Notes: a model not told the origin generated them from the letters alone. DNA of 64,000 nucleotides from a candidate division FCPU426 bacterium (GCA_003152075.1 PLZG01000079.1:2978-66977); one strand, 5' to 3'; positions 25,901-34,434 are shown, counted from the first letter of the stretch. Program-made: numbers and translations.

Positions 25901-26140
25901 CGCCCCAAACTAATGACCGTATCCGCGGCCTGGTTTGGGTTGGTACCCATCCTTTTTTCCACGGGCGTGGGGGCCGACGTGATGAAGCGAATCGCGGCGC
26001 CCATGGTGGGGGGAGTCTTTACTTCCTTTATCCTGGAACTACTGGTTTACCCCGTGCTATTCACCCTTTGGAAATGGAATACTGAAGTGAATCCCAAGGG
26101 ATCGGGGTGGTTTTGGAAACTGGTGAAGCGAATCGGTTAA
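22982..26140 (+). CDS. cusA: CusA/CzcA-family heavy-metal RND efflux pump
   Basis: Inner-membrane proton-driven pump, 1052 residues, full length for the HME-RND family. The N-terminal helix is followed by SIPLDAIPDISDTQVVVYSQW, the family signature. TM4 holds GAMVDASIIMVENA with the proton-relay Asp. NAITMPIINRINMLTTGVRTPIGIKVLG matches the Cu(I)/Ag(I) CusA subgroup rather than divalent-metal CzcA, though the exact Met triad needs an alignment. A strong AAGGAG precedes the ATG. It works with the TolC- and CusB-like proteins immediately upstream. Confidence 0.92.
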   Translation: MIAKLIGWCGKNKFIVSLGMLFLIAWGTWALKSIPLDAIPDISDTQVVVYSQWMRSPDIIEDQVTYPIVRALLGAPKVKAIRASSDFGFSYVYILFEDGTDVYWARSRVLEYLSKIQGTLPEGVKVGLGPDATGVGWVYQYALVDKSGQHDLAELKSLQDWNLKYQLQSLPGVAEVSTVGGMTKQYQVEVNPNALAAFGLTFGQVIEAVRNSNRQVGGRLLDINGAEYMVRGLGYLKGVDDIEKVAVGRDKQGIPILVRDIARVQIGPDVRRGVAELDGQGEVVGGIVTSRYRENALSVIARVKQKIEELKPSLPAGVEIVPVYDRSELIGESIKTLTHELIKLAVAVSVVCLIFLWNLPSAMVIILTLPLAILMSFIAMKYLGVSSNIMSLGGIAIAIGAMVDASIIMVENAMKRLEEWEGRGRKGDRSEVILKAAQEVGPSLFFTLLVITVGFLPVFALQGQDGKLFSPLAYTKTFSMFFAAFLAVTLTPVLMILLLRGKVLPEEKQPLNRVLIRLYEGPARWVLNHRARIIWIALGLLLVTVVPFTRLGSEYMPSLWEGSLLYMPTTLPGISVTEAARVLQSQDRVLKSFPEVERVFGKAGRADTSLDPAPFSMVETTVWLKPKGQWRKGMTEEKLKHDINEAMQFTGWANAITMPIINRINMLTTGVRTPIGIKVLGTDLAAIEKTGVEIEQVLKGIKGTSSAYAERVTGGYYIDIEPKRDQIARFGLKIEDINELIEMAIGGDNVTTTVEGRERYPVSVRFAKDYRDDVEKLRRVLVTTPSGSTLQLGQLADVRLSLGPGMIRDENGLLAGYIFVDTEGVDMGSYVNEAKKVIAEKVKFPVGTNLLWSGNYENMMRARSRFLVMAPLTLMLVFLLIFLNTKSFTETVIVLCAIPFSLIGAIWLLWMLGYNTSVPVWVGVIALAGLDAETGVVMLLYLNMSYKKARESGKMKTMKDLEGSVMEGAVKRLRPKLMTVSAAWFGLVPILFSTGVGADVMKRIAAPMVGGVFTSFILELLVYPVLFTLWKWNTEVNPKGSGWFWKLVKRIG

Positions 26141-26213
26141 AGGGATGTTTGAATGCGGTGTCCCCTGGGTTTGAAAAAGGCCGGGGAGAAAAATAATTTT
26201 GAGGAGTGAAGTC

Positions 26214-26486
26214 ATGAAGAAGCTATTGAACTTGTTGATAGGAACGGCGCTGTTTGTGGCTGTCCAAGCCGTTTGGGCGGATGACATGGGCAAGATGGAA
26301 GGAATGTCCACGCCTGTGGCCAAGTCGGCATCGGCGGTTAACCACAAGGTTAAGAAGGCCAAGAAAAAATCCGTAAAACCAGCCGCCAAGGAAACTTGGG
26401 TTTGTCCCATGGGCCATTACAGTGGACCTAAGACTGTCAATGGGAAATGTCCAACTTGCGGAATGGATTTGGAGAAAAAGAAATAA
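26214..26486 (+). CDS. Small periplasmic HMBD protein
   Basis: Starts at the ATG at 26214, after GAGGAG. 90 residues: signal peptide ending near VWADD, a Lys/Ala-rich spacer, then WVCPMGHYSGPKTVNGKCPTCGMDL, a heavy-metal-binding domain with two Cys pairs and Met. Probably a periplasmic Cu(I) chaperone or buffer for the pump upstream. The next gene ends with a nearly identical domain. Confidence 0.7.
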   Translation: MKKLLNLLIGTALFVAVQAVWADDMGKMEGMSTPVAKSASAVNHKVKKAKKKSVKPAAKETWVCPMGHYSGPKTVNGKCPTCGMDLEKKK

Positions 26487-26550
26487 TTTTAGTTATTGTC
26501 GCAAGGACCTCTTCGAAAGAGGATTTTATTGACGCTAAAGGAGAAGAAAG

Positions 26551-27066
26551 ATGAAAAAGATTATTGTTTTGTTCGCAGTTGTTACATTTTTGATGCTTGG
26601 AGGGAAGAATTCGTGGGCGCACGATGACGACAAGACTCCCGATCAAAGCTTGACGGGTGAGGTAGTTTGCCTTTCCTGCTATTTGGGCCACGGAGGCGAA
26701 GGGGAGATCCACGCCAAGTGCGCGAAACAATGCTTTGCCAAGGGGTTGCCGGTCGGCTTGAAGGTGGGGGAAAAGCTTTATCTGTTGGTGGGTGAACATC
26801 ATGGAACAGCCAACAAGACGATGGCTTCCTATGCCGGAAAACAGGTCACGGTTACCGGACATGTTTTTGAGCAGGAAGGAATGAGCATGTTTGAGGTGGA
26901 AAAAGTGGGGAAAGGAACTTCTTCGGGAGTCGCCCAACCCAAGGCTTCTACTGCTGATAAGACCGCGGCTAAGACCTGGGTTTGCCCCATGGGCGATTAC
27001 AGCGGCCCCAAGACGGCGGACGGTAAGTGTCCCAAATGCGGGATGGATTTGGTGGAAAAGAAATAA
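26551..27066 (+). CDS. Periplasmic protein with Cys/His domain and C-terminal HMBD
   Basis: 171 residues. Signal peptide, then a ~100-residue domain with VVCLSCYLGHGGEGEIHAKC and CFAKGLPVGL, ending TVTGHVFEQEGMSMFEVEKV, a probable small beta-barrel whose Cys and His could bind metal. A spacer leads to WVCPMGDYSGPKTADGKCPKCGMDLV, the same HMBD as in the gene before. Good ribosome site AAAGGAG. It appears to be a fusion of an otherwise independent periplasmic domain to the island's favourite metal module. Confidence 0.7.
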   Translation: MKKIIVLFAVVTFLMLGGKNSWAHDDDKTPDQSLTGEVVCLSCYLGHGGEGEIHAKCAKQCFAKGLPVGLKVGEKLYLLVGEHHGTANKTMASYAGKQVTVTGHVFEQEGMSMFEVEKVGKGTSSGVAQPKASTADKTAAKTWVCPMGDYSGPKTADGKCPKCGMDLVEKK

Positions 27067-27082
27067 AGTAAGGTAATAGGCG

Positions 27083-27118
27083 AACTGGCTTCCGTTTATT
27101 GCCGGAAGCCAGTTTTGG
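27083..27118 (+). terminator. Terminator hairpin
   Basis: AACTGGCTTCCG (27083-27094) pairs perfectly with CGGAAGCCAGTT (27103-27114) across an eight-base loop, followed by a short T run. It closes the cus-like operon 16 bases after the last stop. I see nothing coding in the 240 bases that follow. Confidence 0.75.
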
Positions 27119-27361
27119 CCATGCCGCTTTGACTAAATTGAAAAACTCACAGCTGATTTTTCAAGCAAAAGTTGTGTCCTAAAATTTTTGAAAATCATTG
27201 ATATCCTGAACAAAACGAACTCTCAAAATGATACGGGATGTTCAACCCCGTACGAGATTGTTGAATCGAGAATAGTATGACCGTCCTCATTGCTTTGCAA
27301 AGTCAACTAGCGTAACTTCCCGCCAGGTATAAAATTTCTAAAATTTAAAAGGAGTTGCGTT

Positions 27362-27697
27362 ATGAAAAAGAATTGGATTTTGGCTCCGATGTTGGCGATT
27401 TTAGCCTTCGTCGGTTCCTTTGCGGTTGTGAAGGCGGACGCGGACAGTAAAGAGGACGCGAAGGAAGCGAAACAAACGTCCCATTACTCGGACATGGCAG
27501 CCAAGTACGATAAAATGGCTTCTGATCAGGATGCTATTATCGCCGAGCATGAAGCCATGAAAGTTAGTTATACCCAGCAACATGCCGGCATGGAAAAGCA
27601 CTGCAACGCCATCATCAAAGATGCCAAAAAATTGAAAGCTGATTACGAGAGCTTCGCGACCTGGAGCAAAATGATGGCCAAGGAAGACATGAAATAG
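27362..27697 (+). CDS. Small exported helical protein
   Basis: 111 residues: signal peptide ending near VVKAD, then one long charged helical region (YSDMAAKYDKMASDQDAIIAEHEAMK) rich in Met, His and Lys. AAAGGAG precedes the ATG. No family recognised; similar helical proteins are frequent in copper-resistance islands, and Met/His content would suit metal buffering, but that is inference. Confidence 0.6.
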   Translation: MKKNWILAPMLAILAFVGSFAVVKADADSKEDAKEAKQTSHYSDMAAKYDKMASDQDAIIAEHEAMKVSYTQQHAGMEKHCNAIIKDAKKLKADYESFATWSKMMAKEDMK

Positions 27698-27730
27698 CCT
27701 AAACTCATTTTTTAATCCGTTTGTAAAAAG

Positions 27731-27762
27731 GCCGCTGGGAAGTTTCCTGGCGGCTTTTTTTT
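27731..27762 (+). terminator. Rho-independent terminator
   Basis: GCCGC and GCGGC (27731-27735 and 27750-27754) enclose an inner GGAA/TTCC stem, followed by eight T. Placed about 35 bases after the helical-protein stop. Confidence 0.85.
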
Positions 27763-28095
27763 ATTTTGGAACGGTTGGAGGAGGCAATTCATTTGCACAG
27801 ATGGCCACACAATATGTTTCCTCCAAGGTCTTAGCTGGTTTTTCAATTTTTGTTTGTTAATTCGGGTTGGCTTATTGAATCAAAATGAGTGTCGAGACCC
27901 ATCATAATGATTGGGAAGCCGAGGCCAGAGCTTAAAAGATTTCAATAGATTCAAAATAAGTGGGAGTTACCATCAGGAATTGGTTTTAAGGGTCCCGGGT
28001 ACGCGAATCCTTGGACGGCATGTTCCTTGCTTTAACTCCTCTTCTGGATTTCATGAATAGTCCTTGGAATTCAAATATTTTCAGGAGAAATAAAA
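27763..28095 (+). other. Non-coding gap, no recognised element
   Basis: About 330 bases between a terminator and the next start. The only frame (from 28011) runs over the following gene in another frame and lacks a ribosome site. I see no repeat or structured RNA that I could defend; the last 20 bases hold the AGGAG ribosome site of the next gene. Confidence 0.4.
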
Positions 28096-28530
28096 ATGAA
28101 AAAGATTCTTTTTGGTTGTTTGGCGTTGATGATGCTGCTTCCGGCCGCCTTTGTTGCCGCGGAGGGGAAAAACATGATGGATGGCAAAATGATGAAACAT
28201 TGCAAGGAAATGATGGAACAAAAAAAGAAAATGAATGAAGAGATGAAGGCCCAAGACGAAAAGCTTTCCGGGCGGATTGCCGAAATGAACCGCTCGCCTG
28301 AAGATAAGAAGATGGGCCTTATGGCCGCTATCCTCACTCAAATGGTAGAGCAGCGGGCGGCCATGGACGTTCGAAAGTCAGAGATGCAGGACGCGATGAT
28401 GAAGCACATGGCGGAGCATATGAAGATGGGCAAGGATTCCATGTCGCAATGCCCCATGATGAAGGGAATGAAGAATATGGACGAAGATTCGGATGATTCC
28501 CACCAGGCACATCACGATAAAAAGAAATAA
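28096..28530 (+). CDS. Met-rich exported protein, probable copper binding
   Basis: 144 residues: signal peptide ending near VAAEG, then an extremely Met-, Lys- and His-rich helical protein (MMDGKMMKHCKEMMEQ, MMKHMAEHMKMGKD) with two Cys and a His-rich end (SHQAHH). Methionine clusters of this kind bind Cu(I)/Ag(I) in the periplasm. AGGAG lies about ten bases upstream. No named family, but consistent with the surrounding copper genes. Confidence 0.65.
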   Translation: MKKILFGCLALMMLLPAAFVAAEGKNMMDGKMMKHCKEMMEQKKKMNEEMKAQDEKLSGRIAEMNRSPEDKKMGLMAAILTQMVEQRAAMDVRKSEMQDAMMKHMAEHMKMGKDSMSQCPMMKGMKNMDEDSDDSHQAHHDKKK

Positions 28531-28604
28531 TTTTCGCGTAGGTTGACGAGGGTGGTGGCTATGAGGAATGAAGTTCGAATTTTAATCATTCAAAGGAGAC
28601 GACC

Positions 28605-28790
28605 ATGAAAGAAACAAAGTCCGTGACCAAAGACCCCATCTGTGGGATGACCGTGGATGAAGGAACCGCCCTCCACGCCGAACGGGATGGAAAGACATTT
28701 TACTTTTGCGGCGACCACTGCAAACAAAAGTTTGTGTTCACCCCTGCTGGCGCTAAGCTGGAGGAGAAGTCGGGTGGCTGTTGTTCATAA
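28605..28790 (+). CDS. YHS-domain metal-binding protein
   Basis: 61 residues, essentially one YHS module: DPICGMTVDEG with the Cys-x-Met pair, then YFCGDHCKQKF and a terminal GGCC. YHS units bind copper and often sit at the N-terminus of Cu-ATPases; here it is separate. No signal peptide, so it may be a cytosolic chaperone for the ATPase encoded shortly downstream. AAAGGAG precedes the ATG. Confidence 0.8.
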   Translation: MKETKSVTKDPICGMTVDEGTALHAERDGKTFYFCGDHCKQKFVFTPAGAKLEEKSGGCCS

Positions 28791-28832
28791 CACCCGCGCT
28801 TGAAACTGAAATGACTATAAAAGGGGAAGAGA

Positions 28833-28955
28833 ATGATAAGTGAGCCTTCTGAAACTACCGGGGAACATTACGCTTGTCCCATGCATCCGGAAGTAATGTC
28901 CGATAAACCTGGGAAATGCAGCAAATGCGGGATGAGTCTTGAACTAAAGAAGTAA
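28833..28955 (+). CDS. Free-standing 40-residue HMBD microprotein
   Basis: AGGGGAAGAGA precedes the ATG at 28833. The product is hardly more than one [21 protein letters not shown] then CGMSLELKK. It ends five bases before the Cu-ATPase ATG, whose own N-terminus contains two copies of the same domain, so it is probably a detached copy acting as a soluble copper carrier for the pump. No signal peptide. Confidence 0.7.
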   Translation: MISEPSETTGEHYACPMHPEVMSDKPGKCSKCGMSLELKK

Positions 28956-28960
28956 CCCAA

Positions 28961-31504
28961 ATGACTAATCCCTCTGGGAATAACCTCAACACTTGCCCCA
29001 TGCACCCCGAGGTGCGGCAGGACCATCCAGGAGACTGCCCTAAGTGTGGGATGCATTTGAAGCCAATAACTCCCACACCAAATCCAATTCCGACGGCGAC
29101 TGTAACGGTTTCAACTCCCGCAACGAATTCACCTTCGTCGATAACCGTGACAGTTTCAACTCAGGCGGTAAATTCTGCTTCGCCGTTAAGCACGACTACT
29201 CCAATTCCCGAAGTGAATCCAACTCTTGCGGCACCCGCAACGGTACCCACTACAGTCTCAGTTCCGACGATACCCGTTACGCCCCCCATTCCAGGAGTGA
29301 AACCAGCTGTAGGAGAGGCCACAAAAATACAAACTCCCGCATCGAATTCGGCCCCTATCGCAAGAGCGCCAACTAAGGAGAAGGTGGAATATACCTGTTC
29401 CATGCACCCGGAAATCCGGCAGGATCACCCCGGTTCCTGTCCCAAATGCGGCATGACTTTGGTGCTCCGAAATCCGGTTGCCGGGGAGAACACCGAAGAA
29501 AACGCGGAGTTAAAGTATATGACCCGGAGGTTTTGGTTCGCCGCGGTCTTAACGACTCCCCTTCTTTTAATCGTCATGGGTGACATGCTTCCTGGAATGC
29601 CGGTTTCCCGGATTCTCACCCATGGAATACGCTCTTGGGTGGAACTCCTCTTAGCCACGCCCGTTTGCCTCTGGGCCGCCTGGCCTTTTTACGTTCGGGC
29701 CTTTCAATCTATGGTCAATCGCAGCCTCAACATGTTCACTTTGATCGGCTTGGGCGTGAGCGTTTCCTATCTTTATAGCCTGGTGGCGGCGCTTTTTCCG
29801 AGTTTGTTTCCGGCTTCCTTCCGGAACGAAGCGGGAGAAGTGGCGCTTTACTTCGAGGCGGCGGGCGTCATCGTGACCCTTATTCTCCTGGGACAGGTTT
29901 TGGAAATCAGGGCGCGCAGTCAAACCGGAGCCGCCATCAAGAAACTTTTGGGTATGGCCGCCAAATCCGCCCGGCGGGTGGCGGATGACGGAAAAGAAGA
30001 GGATGTTCCCCTGGAAGCTGTGGTAGTGGGGAACAAATTACGGGTCCGCCCAGGCGAAAAGGTTCCGGTGGACGGAGTGGTGTTGGAGGGCAATAGCAGT
30101 GTGGATGAGTCCCTGGTCTCGGGGGAGCCGATCCCGTCGGAGAAAAATTCCGGGGATAAGGTGGTAGGAGCCACGATGAATGGTACAGGGTCCTTCCTCA
30201 TGAAGGCCGAGAAGGTGGGGGCGGAAACCCTGCTTTCCAGGATCGTTTCCATGGTGGCGGAGGCCCAGCGCAGCCGCGCCCCCATCCAAAAGCTTGCCGA
30301 CACCGTCTCGGGTTATTTCGTGCCGATTGTGGTTGGCCTCGCGATTCTCACCTTCGCCGTTTGGGCCCTTTGGGGGCCGGACCCGAAGATGGCGCACGCG
30401 CTCATTAACGCCGTAGCCGTCCTGATCATCGCCTGTCCCTGCGCCCTTGGCTTGGCCACACCAATGTCCATCATGGTGGCCACGGGCAAGGGAGCGACCA
30501 TGGGGATCCTTTTCAAAAACGCCGAAGCCATCGAAACCATGTGCAAGGTGAACACCTTGGTCGTGGATAAGACGGGAACCTTGACCGAGGGAAAGCCCAA
30601 GCTGGTGGTCGTTGTTCCGGCTGAGGGTTTTGGAGAGCCGGAAGTTTTGCGATTGGCGGCCTCCCTTGAGAAGGGAAGCGAGCATCCCCTGGCGGCGGCC
30701 ATTGTGAAGGGCGCGGAAGAAAAGAAAACGGATTTCGCCAAGGTTGAGGATTTCAAGTCGGTAACGGGAAAAGGGGTTCAAGGGAGTATCGAAGGCCGAA
30801 GGGTGGTCTTGGGAAACCAAACGCTGATGGACAGCCTAGGTATTTACGCCGGCGGATTGGCGGCCAAGGCGGAATCCCTGCGATCCGAGGGCCAGACGGT
30901 GATGTTCTTAGGGTTGGACGGCAAGGCGGCGGGGCTTCTGGGAGTGGCCGATCCCATCAAGGAAAGCACGCCGGAAGCCATTAAGGCACTTCATGCCGAG
31001 GGGATCAAAATCGTCATGCTGACCGGCGATAGCGAGACCACGGCGCGGGCAGTCGCCAAGACCCTGGGCTTGGATGACGTCGTGGCGGGGGTGCTGCCAG
31101 ACCAGAAGGCAGAAAAGGTTAAAAAGCTTCAAGCCGAGGGACGGTTCGTGGCCATGGCGGGAGATGGGATCAACGACGCTCCCGCACTGGCCCAGGCCCA
31201 AGTTGGGATTGCCATGGGAACCGGTACGGACGTGGCTATGGAAAGCGCGGGGGTAACCCTGGTCAAGGGGGATTTAAGGGGCATTGTGAAAGCACGGGCC
31301 TTGAGCCGATGCACCATGGCCAACATCAAACAAAACCTTTTCTTCGCCTTTTTCTATAATGCGGCGGGTGTTCCCCTGGCGGCGGGTTTCCTTTTCCCTT
31401 TCTTCGGGCTTTTGTTAAGCCCGATCATCGCGGCCGCGGCCATGAGTTTCAGCTCCTTATCGGTGGTCATGAATGCCTTGCGCCTCCGAAAGGCGAAGAT
31501 TTGA
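28961..31504 (+). CDS. copA: Copper-translocating P1B-type ATPase with two N-terminal HMBDs
   Basis: 847 residues. HMBD1 has Cys12 in [24 protein letters not shown]2 has Cys146 in [20 protein letters not shown]; between them lies a ~110-residue Thr/Val/Pro/Ser linker. The ATPase core has TGES-like VSGEP, the ion-binding CPC (Cys492-Pro-Cys494), Asp536 in DKTGTLT as phosphorylation site, [10 protein letters not shown] with the P1B His-Pro, and [10 protein letters not shown]. It ends in the usual [18 protein letters not shown] helix. CPC fits Cu(I)/Ag(I) export. HMBDs replace the usual HMA domains. Confidence 0.92.
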   Translation: MTNPSGNNLNTCPMHPEVRQDHPGDCPKCGMHLKPITPTPNPIPTATVTVSTPATNSPSSITVTVSTQAVNSASPLSTTTPIPEVNPTLAAPATVPTTVSVPTIPVTPPIPGVKPAVGEATKIQTPASNSAPIARAPTKEKVEYTCSMHPEIRQDHPGSCPKCGMTLVLRNPVAGENTEENAELKYMTRRFWFAAVLTTPLLLIVMGDMLPGMPVSRILTHGIRSWVELLLATPVCLWAAWPFYVRAFQSMVNRSLNMFTLIGLGVSVSYLYSLVAALFPSLFPASFRNEAGEVALYFEAAGVIVTLILLGQVLEIRARSQTGAAIKKLLGMAAKSARRVADDGKEEDVPLEAVVVGNKLRVRPGEKVPVDGVVLEGNSSVDESLVSGEPIPSEKNSGDKVVGATMNGTGSFLMKAEKVGAETLLSRIVSMVAEAQRSRAPIQKLADTVSGYFVPIVVGLAILTFAVWALWGPDPKMAHALINAVAVLIIACPCALGLATPMSIMVATGKGATMGILFKNAEAIETMCKVNTLVVDKTGTLTEGKPKLVVVVPAEGFGEPEVLRLAASLEKGSEHPLAAAIVKGAEEKKTDFAKVEDFKSVTGKGVQGSIEGRRVVLGNQTLMDSLGIYAGGLAAKAESLRSEGQTVMFLGLDGKAAGLLGVADPIKESTPEAIKALHAEGIKIVMLTGDSETTARAVAKTLGLDDVVAGVLPDQKAEKVKKLQAEGRFVAMAGDGINDAPALAQAQVGIAMGTGTDVAMESAGVTLVKGDLRGIVKARALSRCTMANIKQNLFFAFFYNAAGVPLAAGFLFPFFGLLLSPIIAAAAMSFSSLSVVMNALRLRKAKI

Positions 31505-31534
31505 TTTTTTGAGAGTCTGTTAAAAGGAGAATCC

Positions 31535-32442
31535 ATGAAAATCGATCCCAAAGATTACAGGATTAAAGAGGGTAAGGACGTCGAGCTTAAAAAGTGGCCG
31601 ACGAGAATAGACCCCTTATGCGGCTCGAAGGAAGAGTATCAAAAGGCATTGGCGGAACATTGGCCGAGTTGAGTGTTTTGCAAAGCCTTCTTTATGCGGA
31701 AAATCATTATTCGGTGCTTTTGATTTTCCAGGCCATGGACGCGGCGGGAAAAGACGGCGCCATCAAGCATGTCATGTCGGGGGTCAATCCGCAGGGTTGT
31801 CAGGTTTACAGCTTCAAGCATCCCAGCGCCGATGAGCTCCAACATGATTTCCTATGGCGTACCACCCGCAACCTGCCCGAACGGGGCAAAATCGGCATCT
31901 TCAACCGTTCTTATTACGAGGAAGTGCTCATCGCCAGGGTTCATCCGGAAATCCTTCATGGGGAACAAATACCGGAAGACCTTCTGGGTAAAAAAACAGT
32001 GTGGGAAGGACGGTACCGTTCGATAGTCGATTTGGAAAACCATCTCCACCGGAACGGCACCCGGATCATCAAGTTTTTCCTCCATCTTTCCAAGGAAGAG
32101 CAACGGAAGCGGTTTTTGGACCGGTTGGAGAAACCGGAAAAGTATTGGAAATTCAGCCTGGGTGATATCCAGGAGCGGGAATATTGGAAGGATTACCGAA
32201 AAGCCTACGAAGCATGCTTGAGCGCTACCAGCACTCAAACCTCTCCCTGGTATGTGGTTCCTGCGGATAACAAGAAGGACAGCCGTCTGATTATTTCCCA
32301 GATTCTCCACACTACCCTCAAGGAATTGAAGATGAGCTATCCCCGGCCGGACAAGGAACGGCGAAAAGAGTTGGAGGCCGCTCGTAAACTATTGATGGAG
32401 CAGGGAAAAATGAAAGAAGAGGAAGATGCGGTGGAGGGTTAA
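31535..32442 (+). pseudogene. ppk2: Polyphosphate kinase 2 family gene, frameshifted
   Basis: AAAGGAGAA leads into an ATG at 31535 that encodes the family N-terminus ([20 protein letters not shown], then ALAEH) but stops at 31672. The remainder ([21 protein letters not shown] onward) continues in the next frame to 32442, so one base is missing near 31660 (probably CATTTGG to CATTGG). The body retains the Walker [16 protein letters not shown], the [10 protein letters not shown] region with Walker B, and the lid Arg-rich helix. PPK2 enzymes transfer phosphate between polyphosphate and nucleotides. If the indel is a sequencing error, the gene is complete. Confidence 0.8.
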
Positions 32443-32503
32443 AAATTTATTTTGATGGGCTTTGGGAATCTTAATCGTAGGCTCCGCCTCGGAGGTTAAT
32501 ACA

Positions 32504-32662
32504 ATGAACCTGGTAAGACGCCTTGGGGGTTCCGGTGGCCGCCGAGGTGCTGTACCATTTTTTCGGGTTGTTGCTCAGCCTATCCTGGCGGGAGCGGCCA
32601 TGAGTTTTAGTTCAGTTTCGGTAATACTGAATTCACTACGGATAAGGAACGTCAAGTTATGA
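32504..32662 (+). pseudogene. Remnant of a Cu-ATPase C-terminus
   Basis: Two frames of this stretch match the last ~45 residues of the ATPase at 28961: GVPVAAEVLYHFFGLLLS in one frame, then ILAGAAMSFSSVSVILNSLRIRNVKL in the next, ending at 32662. No upstream body or start exists. It is a decayed copy, implying that a second ATPase gene or a duplicated segment was lost here. Confidence 0.7.
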
Positions 32663-32819
32663 GGGCGAATCGAGGCTCATCAACCTGAAAGCCCGTTTAA
32701 TCCCACGGTGTTCCGATAGATGACGCTCATCATAAAGGCCCCTGGGGAGCAGGGGTATTCTTTACTTGAGAAGTATTTCCCTCTCAGAAGATTTTCTTTT
32801 TTGAGAGTGGAGGGTTGCC

Positions 32820-33182
32820 ATGCGAAAGCTTTTTATTTATCTCAGCCGGTTATCGTTGGCAGTCTTATTAAGCGTTGCCTTCATTCCCTACGGTGAATGT
32901 GGTTCACCGGCCCCCCTGGGGAAGGGCCTTAGGATGCATGCTCCCACCTGTTGTGACACCGGCAAATGCTGTGATCGCCCGGGCCTTAAAAGCTGTTCCA
33001 ACATGAAAAAGGCCTCGCCAAAGGTTTTGGCCTATACCCAGCAAATGAAGCCTTCGGCGGGATGCCAGGTAACCCCCTCGAGTGAACTAAAAACCACGCT
33101 GATCAACACGTTCGTGGTTATCTCAAACCACGTTTTTCCCGATGTTTACCCTCCCGGTTATTCCCCCATCCTTCGTATTTGA
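32820..33182 (+). CDS. Small secreted Cys-rich protein, paralogue-like to that at 20092
   Basis: 120 residues: signal peptide ending near GECGS, then CCDTGKCCDRPGLKSCSNMKK and a C-terminal PPGYSPILRI. Both this and the protein at 20092 open MRK, carry a CC cluster and end Pro-Pro then Leu-Arg-Ile, though similarity is otherwise low. GGAGGG lies a few bases upstream. Probably a periplasmic copper-island protein. Confidence 0.55.
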   Translation: MRKLFIYLSRLSLAVLLSVAFIPYGECGSPAPLGKGLRMHAPTCCDTGKCCDRPGLKSCSNMKKASPKVLAYTQQMKPSAGCQVTPSSELKTTLINTFVVISNHVFPDVYPPGYSPILRI

Positions 33183-33325
33183 AATTTTACCCAACCAGCG
33201 GTTGGCGGTGTGGAAAGGCTAATCGCGTTTTTGGCTTTACCAAAAAACAAAAAATTCTGTCTTTTCGCAATCCCTTAACCGGCCTTTAAGGCCTATTCAC
33301 CAATGATTTGAAAAGGAGAATTACA

Positions 33326-33685
33326 ATGAAAACTCTAACTTTTGTACTGGCATTCATTTTGGCTCTTGTTACAACCACCGTTAGTTTCGCGGGGAATCAT
33401 CCGGCTTTGACCTCACCCTTGGGGGCGTTAGTCACCTCCCGGGACACTGTGCAAATGGATGAAGTGACTCCCTGGCATAAAGAGGCCCTTCACTCCCCGA
33501 TAGGTGTTATGAGTAAAGGCGCTTGGTATTCCTATTGCCCGGCGGCTGGGAAGAGTAATTTTTTAAATACTAAGAACCAAGTGGAAGTGAAGTTGACCAA
33601 TGGCATGAAAATCATGCTTTGCTGCAAAACCTGCAAAGAGGATGTTGAGAAGGATTTAGGGAAGTTTTCCGCTTATATGTATTAA
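33326..33685 (+). CDS. Small exported protein with C-terminal Cys cluster
   Basis: Start at the ATG at 33326 (AAAGGAG upstream) gives 119 residues with a signal peptide ending VSFAG. The C-terminal half has YSYCPAAGKSNF and KIMLCCKTCKEDVEKDL; the Cys-Cys-x2-Cys arrangement resembles the second half of YHS/TRASH-type domains. Likely metal-binding in the periplasm. Confidence 0.6.
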   Translation: MKTLTFVLAFILALVTTTVSFAGNHPALTSPLGALVTSRDTVQMDEVTPWHKEALHSPIGVMSKGAWYSYCPAAGKSNFLNTKNQVEVKLTNGMKIMLCCKTCKEDVEKDLGKFSAYMY

Positions 33686-33692
33686 CAGGAGG

Positions 33693-33776
33693 ATGAAAAA
33701 GTCAAAGAGGAGGACTTTTTCATATCTTTGGCGCGAATCACCCCCTTCAATAACAAGGGGGTTAAATGCGATTCGC
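33693..33776 (+). repeat. Two consecutive strong hairpins
   Basis: ATGAAAAAGTC/GACTTTTTCAT (33693-33703, 33713-33723), then GCGAATC/GATTCGC enclosing ACCCCCTT/AAGGGGGT (33733-33776). They lie between the stop and a canonical terminator and may stabilise the 3' end of the message. Confidence 0.6.
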
Positions 33777-33855
33777 TTTAATCCCGTGGCTGTTGACAGG
33801 GTGTAAAGACATTTTTTTAGCGCCCTGTGAAGCCTTAAAGCGGAGATTACTAAAG

Positions 33856-33884
33856 GAGCGCCCGGGGTGGGCGCTCTTTTTTTT
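33856..33884 (+). terminator. Rho-independent terminator
   Basis: GAGCGCCC (33856-33863) pairs with GGGCGCTC (33869-33876), followed by eight T. It separates the plus-strand copper genes from a convergent minus-strand gene and overlaps that gene's stop codon. Confidence 0.9.
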
Positions 33885-34275
33885 AGTGCAATGATGTTTC
33901 GTTGGAGGCGATCAATTGGCGGATTTGGGATTTCCAGTAAGAAACTTCACCCTTGCGGGCGTTCAGAAGTAAAAGGTCGCTTGGACTTAGGGAGGATGGA
34001 TTTCCTGTTCCCTCCAGGGCGGCCAAGGCGATTTCGGCTTGTTGGACCTGGCCCGAGAGAAAGTCGAGCTTGCGCTTGAATTGGGCTAACAATTGCTCTT
34101 TTTGTATGGATGCCTGGGTGTTTGCCTTGGTGGCTTTGTTTTCAGCCGTCACCAGCTTGTCGATAAAATGCTCCAGGGTCGCCAGTTCTTGATCGTAAGG
34201 CGACACCTTCTTCGAAGGTTGGGGCGTGGTGTCCAATGATTGCAATAAGGATTCGATTCTATTGATTGAGTTCAT
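33883..34275 (-). CDS. Coiled-coil cytosolic protein, unknown
   Basis: On the minus strand from the ATG at 34275, preceded by AAAGGAA. About 130 residues, almost wholly helical with Gln/Lys/Glu heptads (ASIQKEQLLAQFKRKLDFLSGQVQQAEIALAALEG), no signal peptide or membrane helix. I recognise no family. Isolated between plus-strand copper genes. Confidence 0.55.
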   Translation of the reverse strand: MNSINRIESLLQSLDTTPQPSKKVSPYDQELATLEHFIDKLVTAENKATKANTQASIQKEQLLAQFKRKLDFLSGQVQQAEIALAALEGTGNPSSLSPSDLLLLNARKGEVSYWKSQIRQLIASNETSLH

Positions 34276-34434
34276 GCCCAAATTCCTTTCACTTTACTTA
34301 ACGGCAGGAACCTCAAATACTTTACTGTCCTTGATCATAGAAATGATTCGAGGGAAAAGTGTATGATTAGTCCAATTAAAGCCCCAATCGACCCGATTTG
34401 ATTTGGCCTTTAAAACCAAATGGAGGAGTCAAAA

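Noticed and set aside
31594..31660. GTG at 31594 as the true ppk2 start
   Set aside because: The residues it would add do not resemble the family, while the other frame from 31535 gives the conserved PPK2 N-terminus and a good ribosome site.
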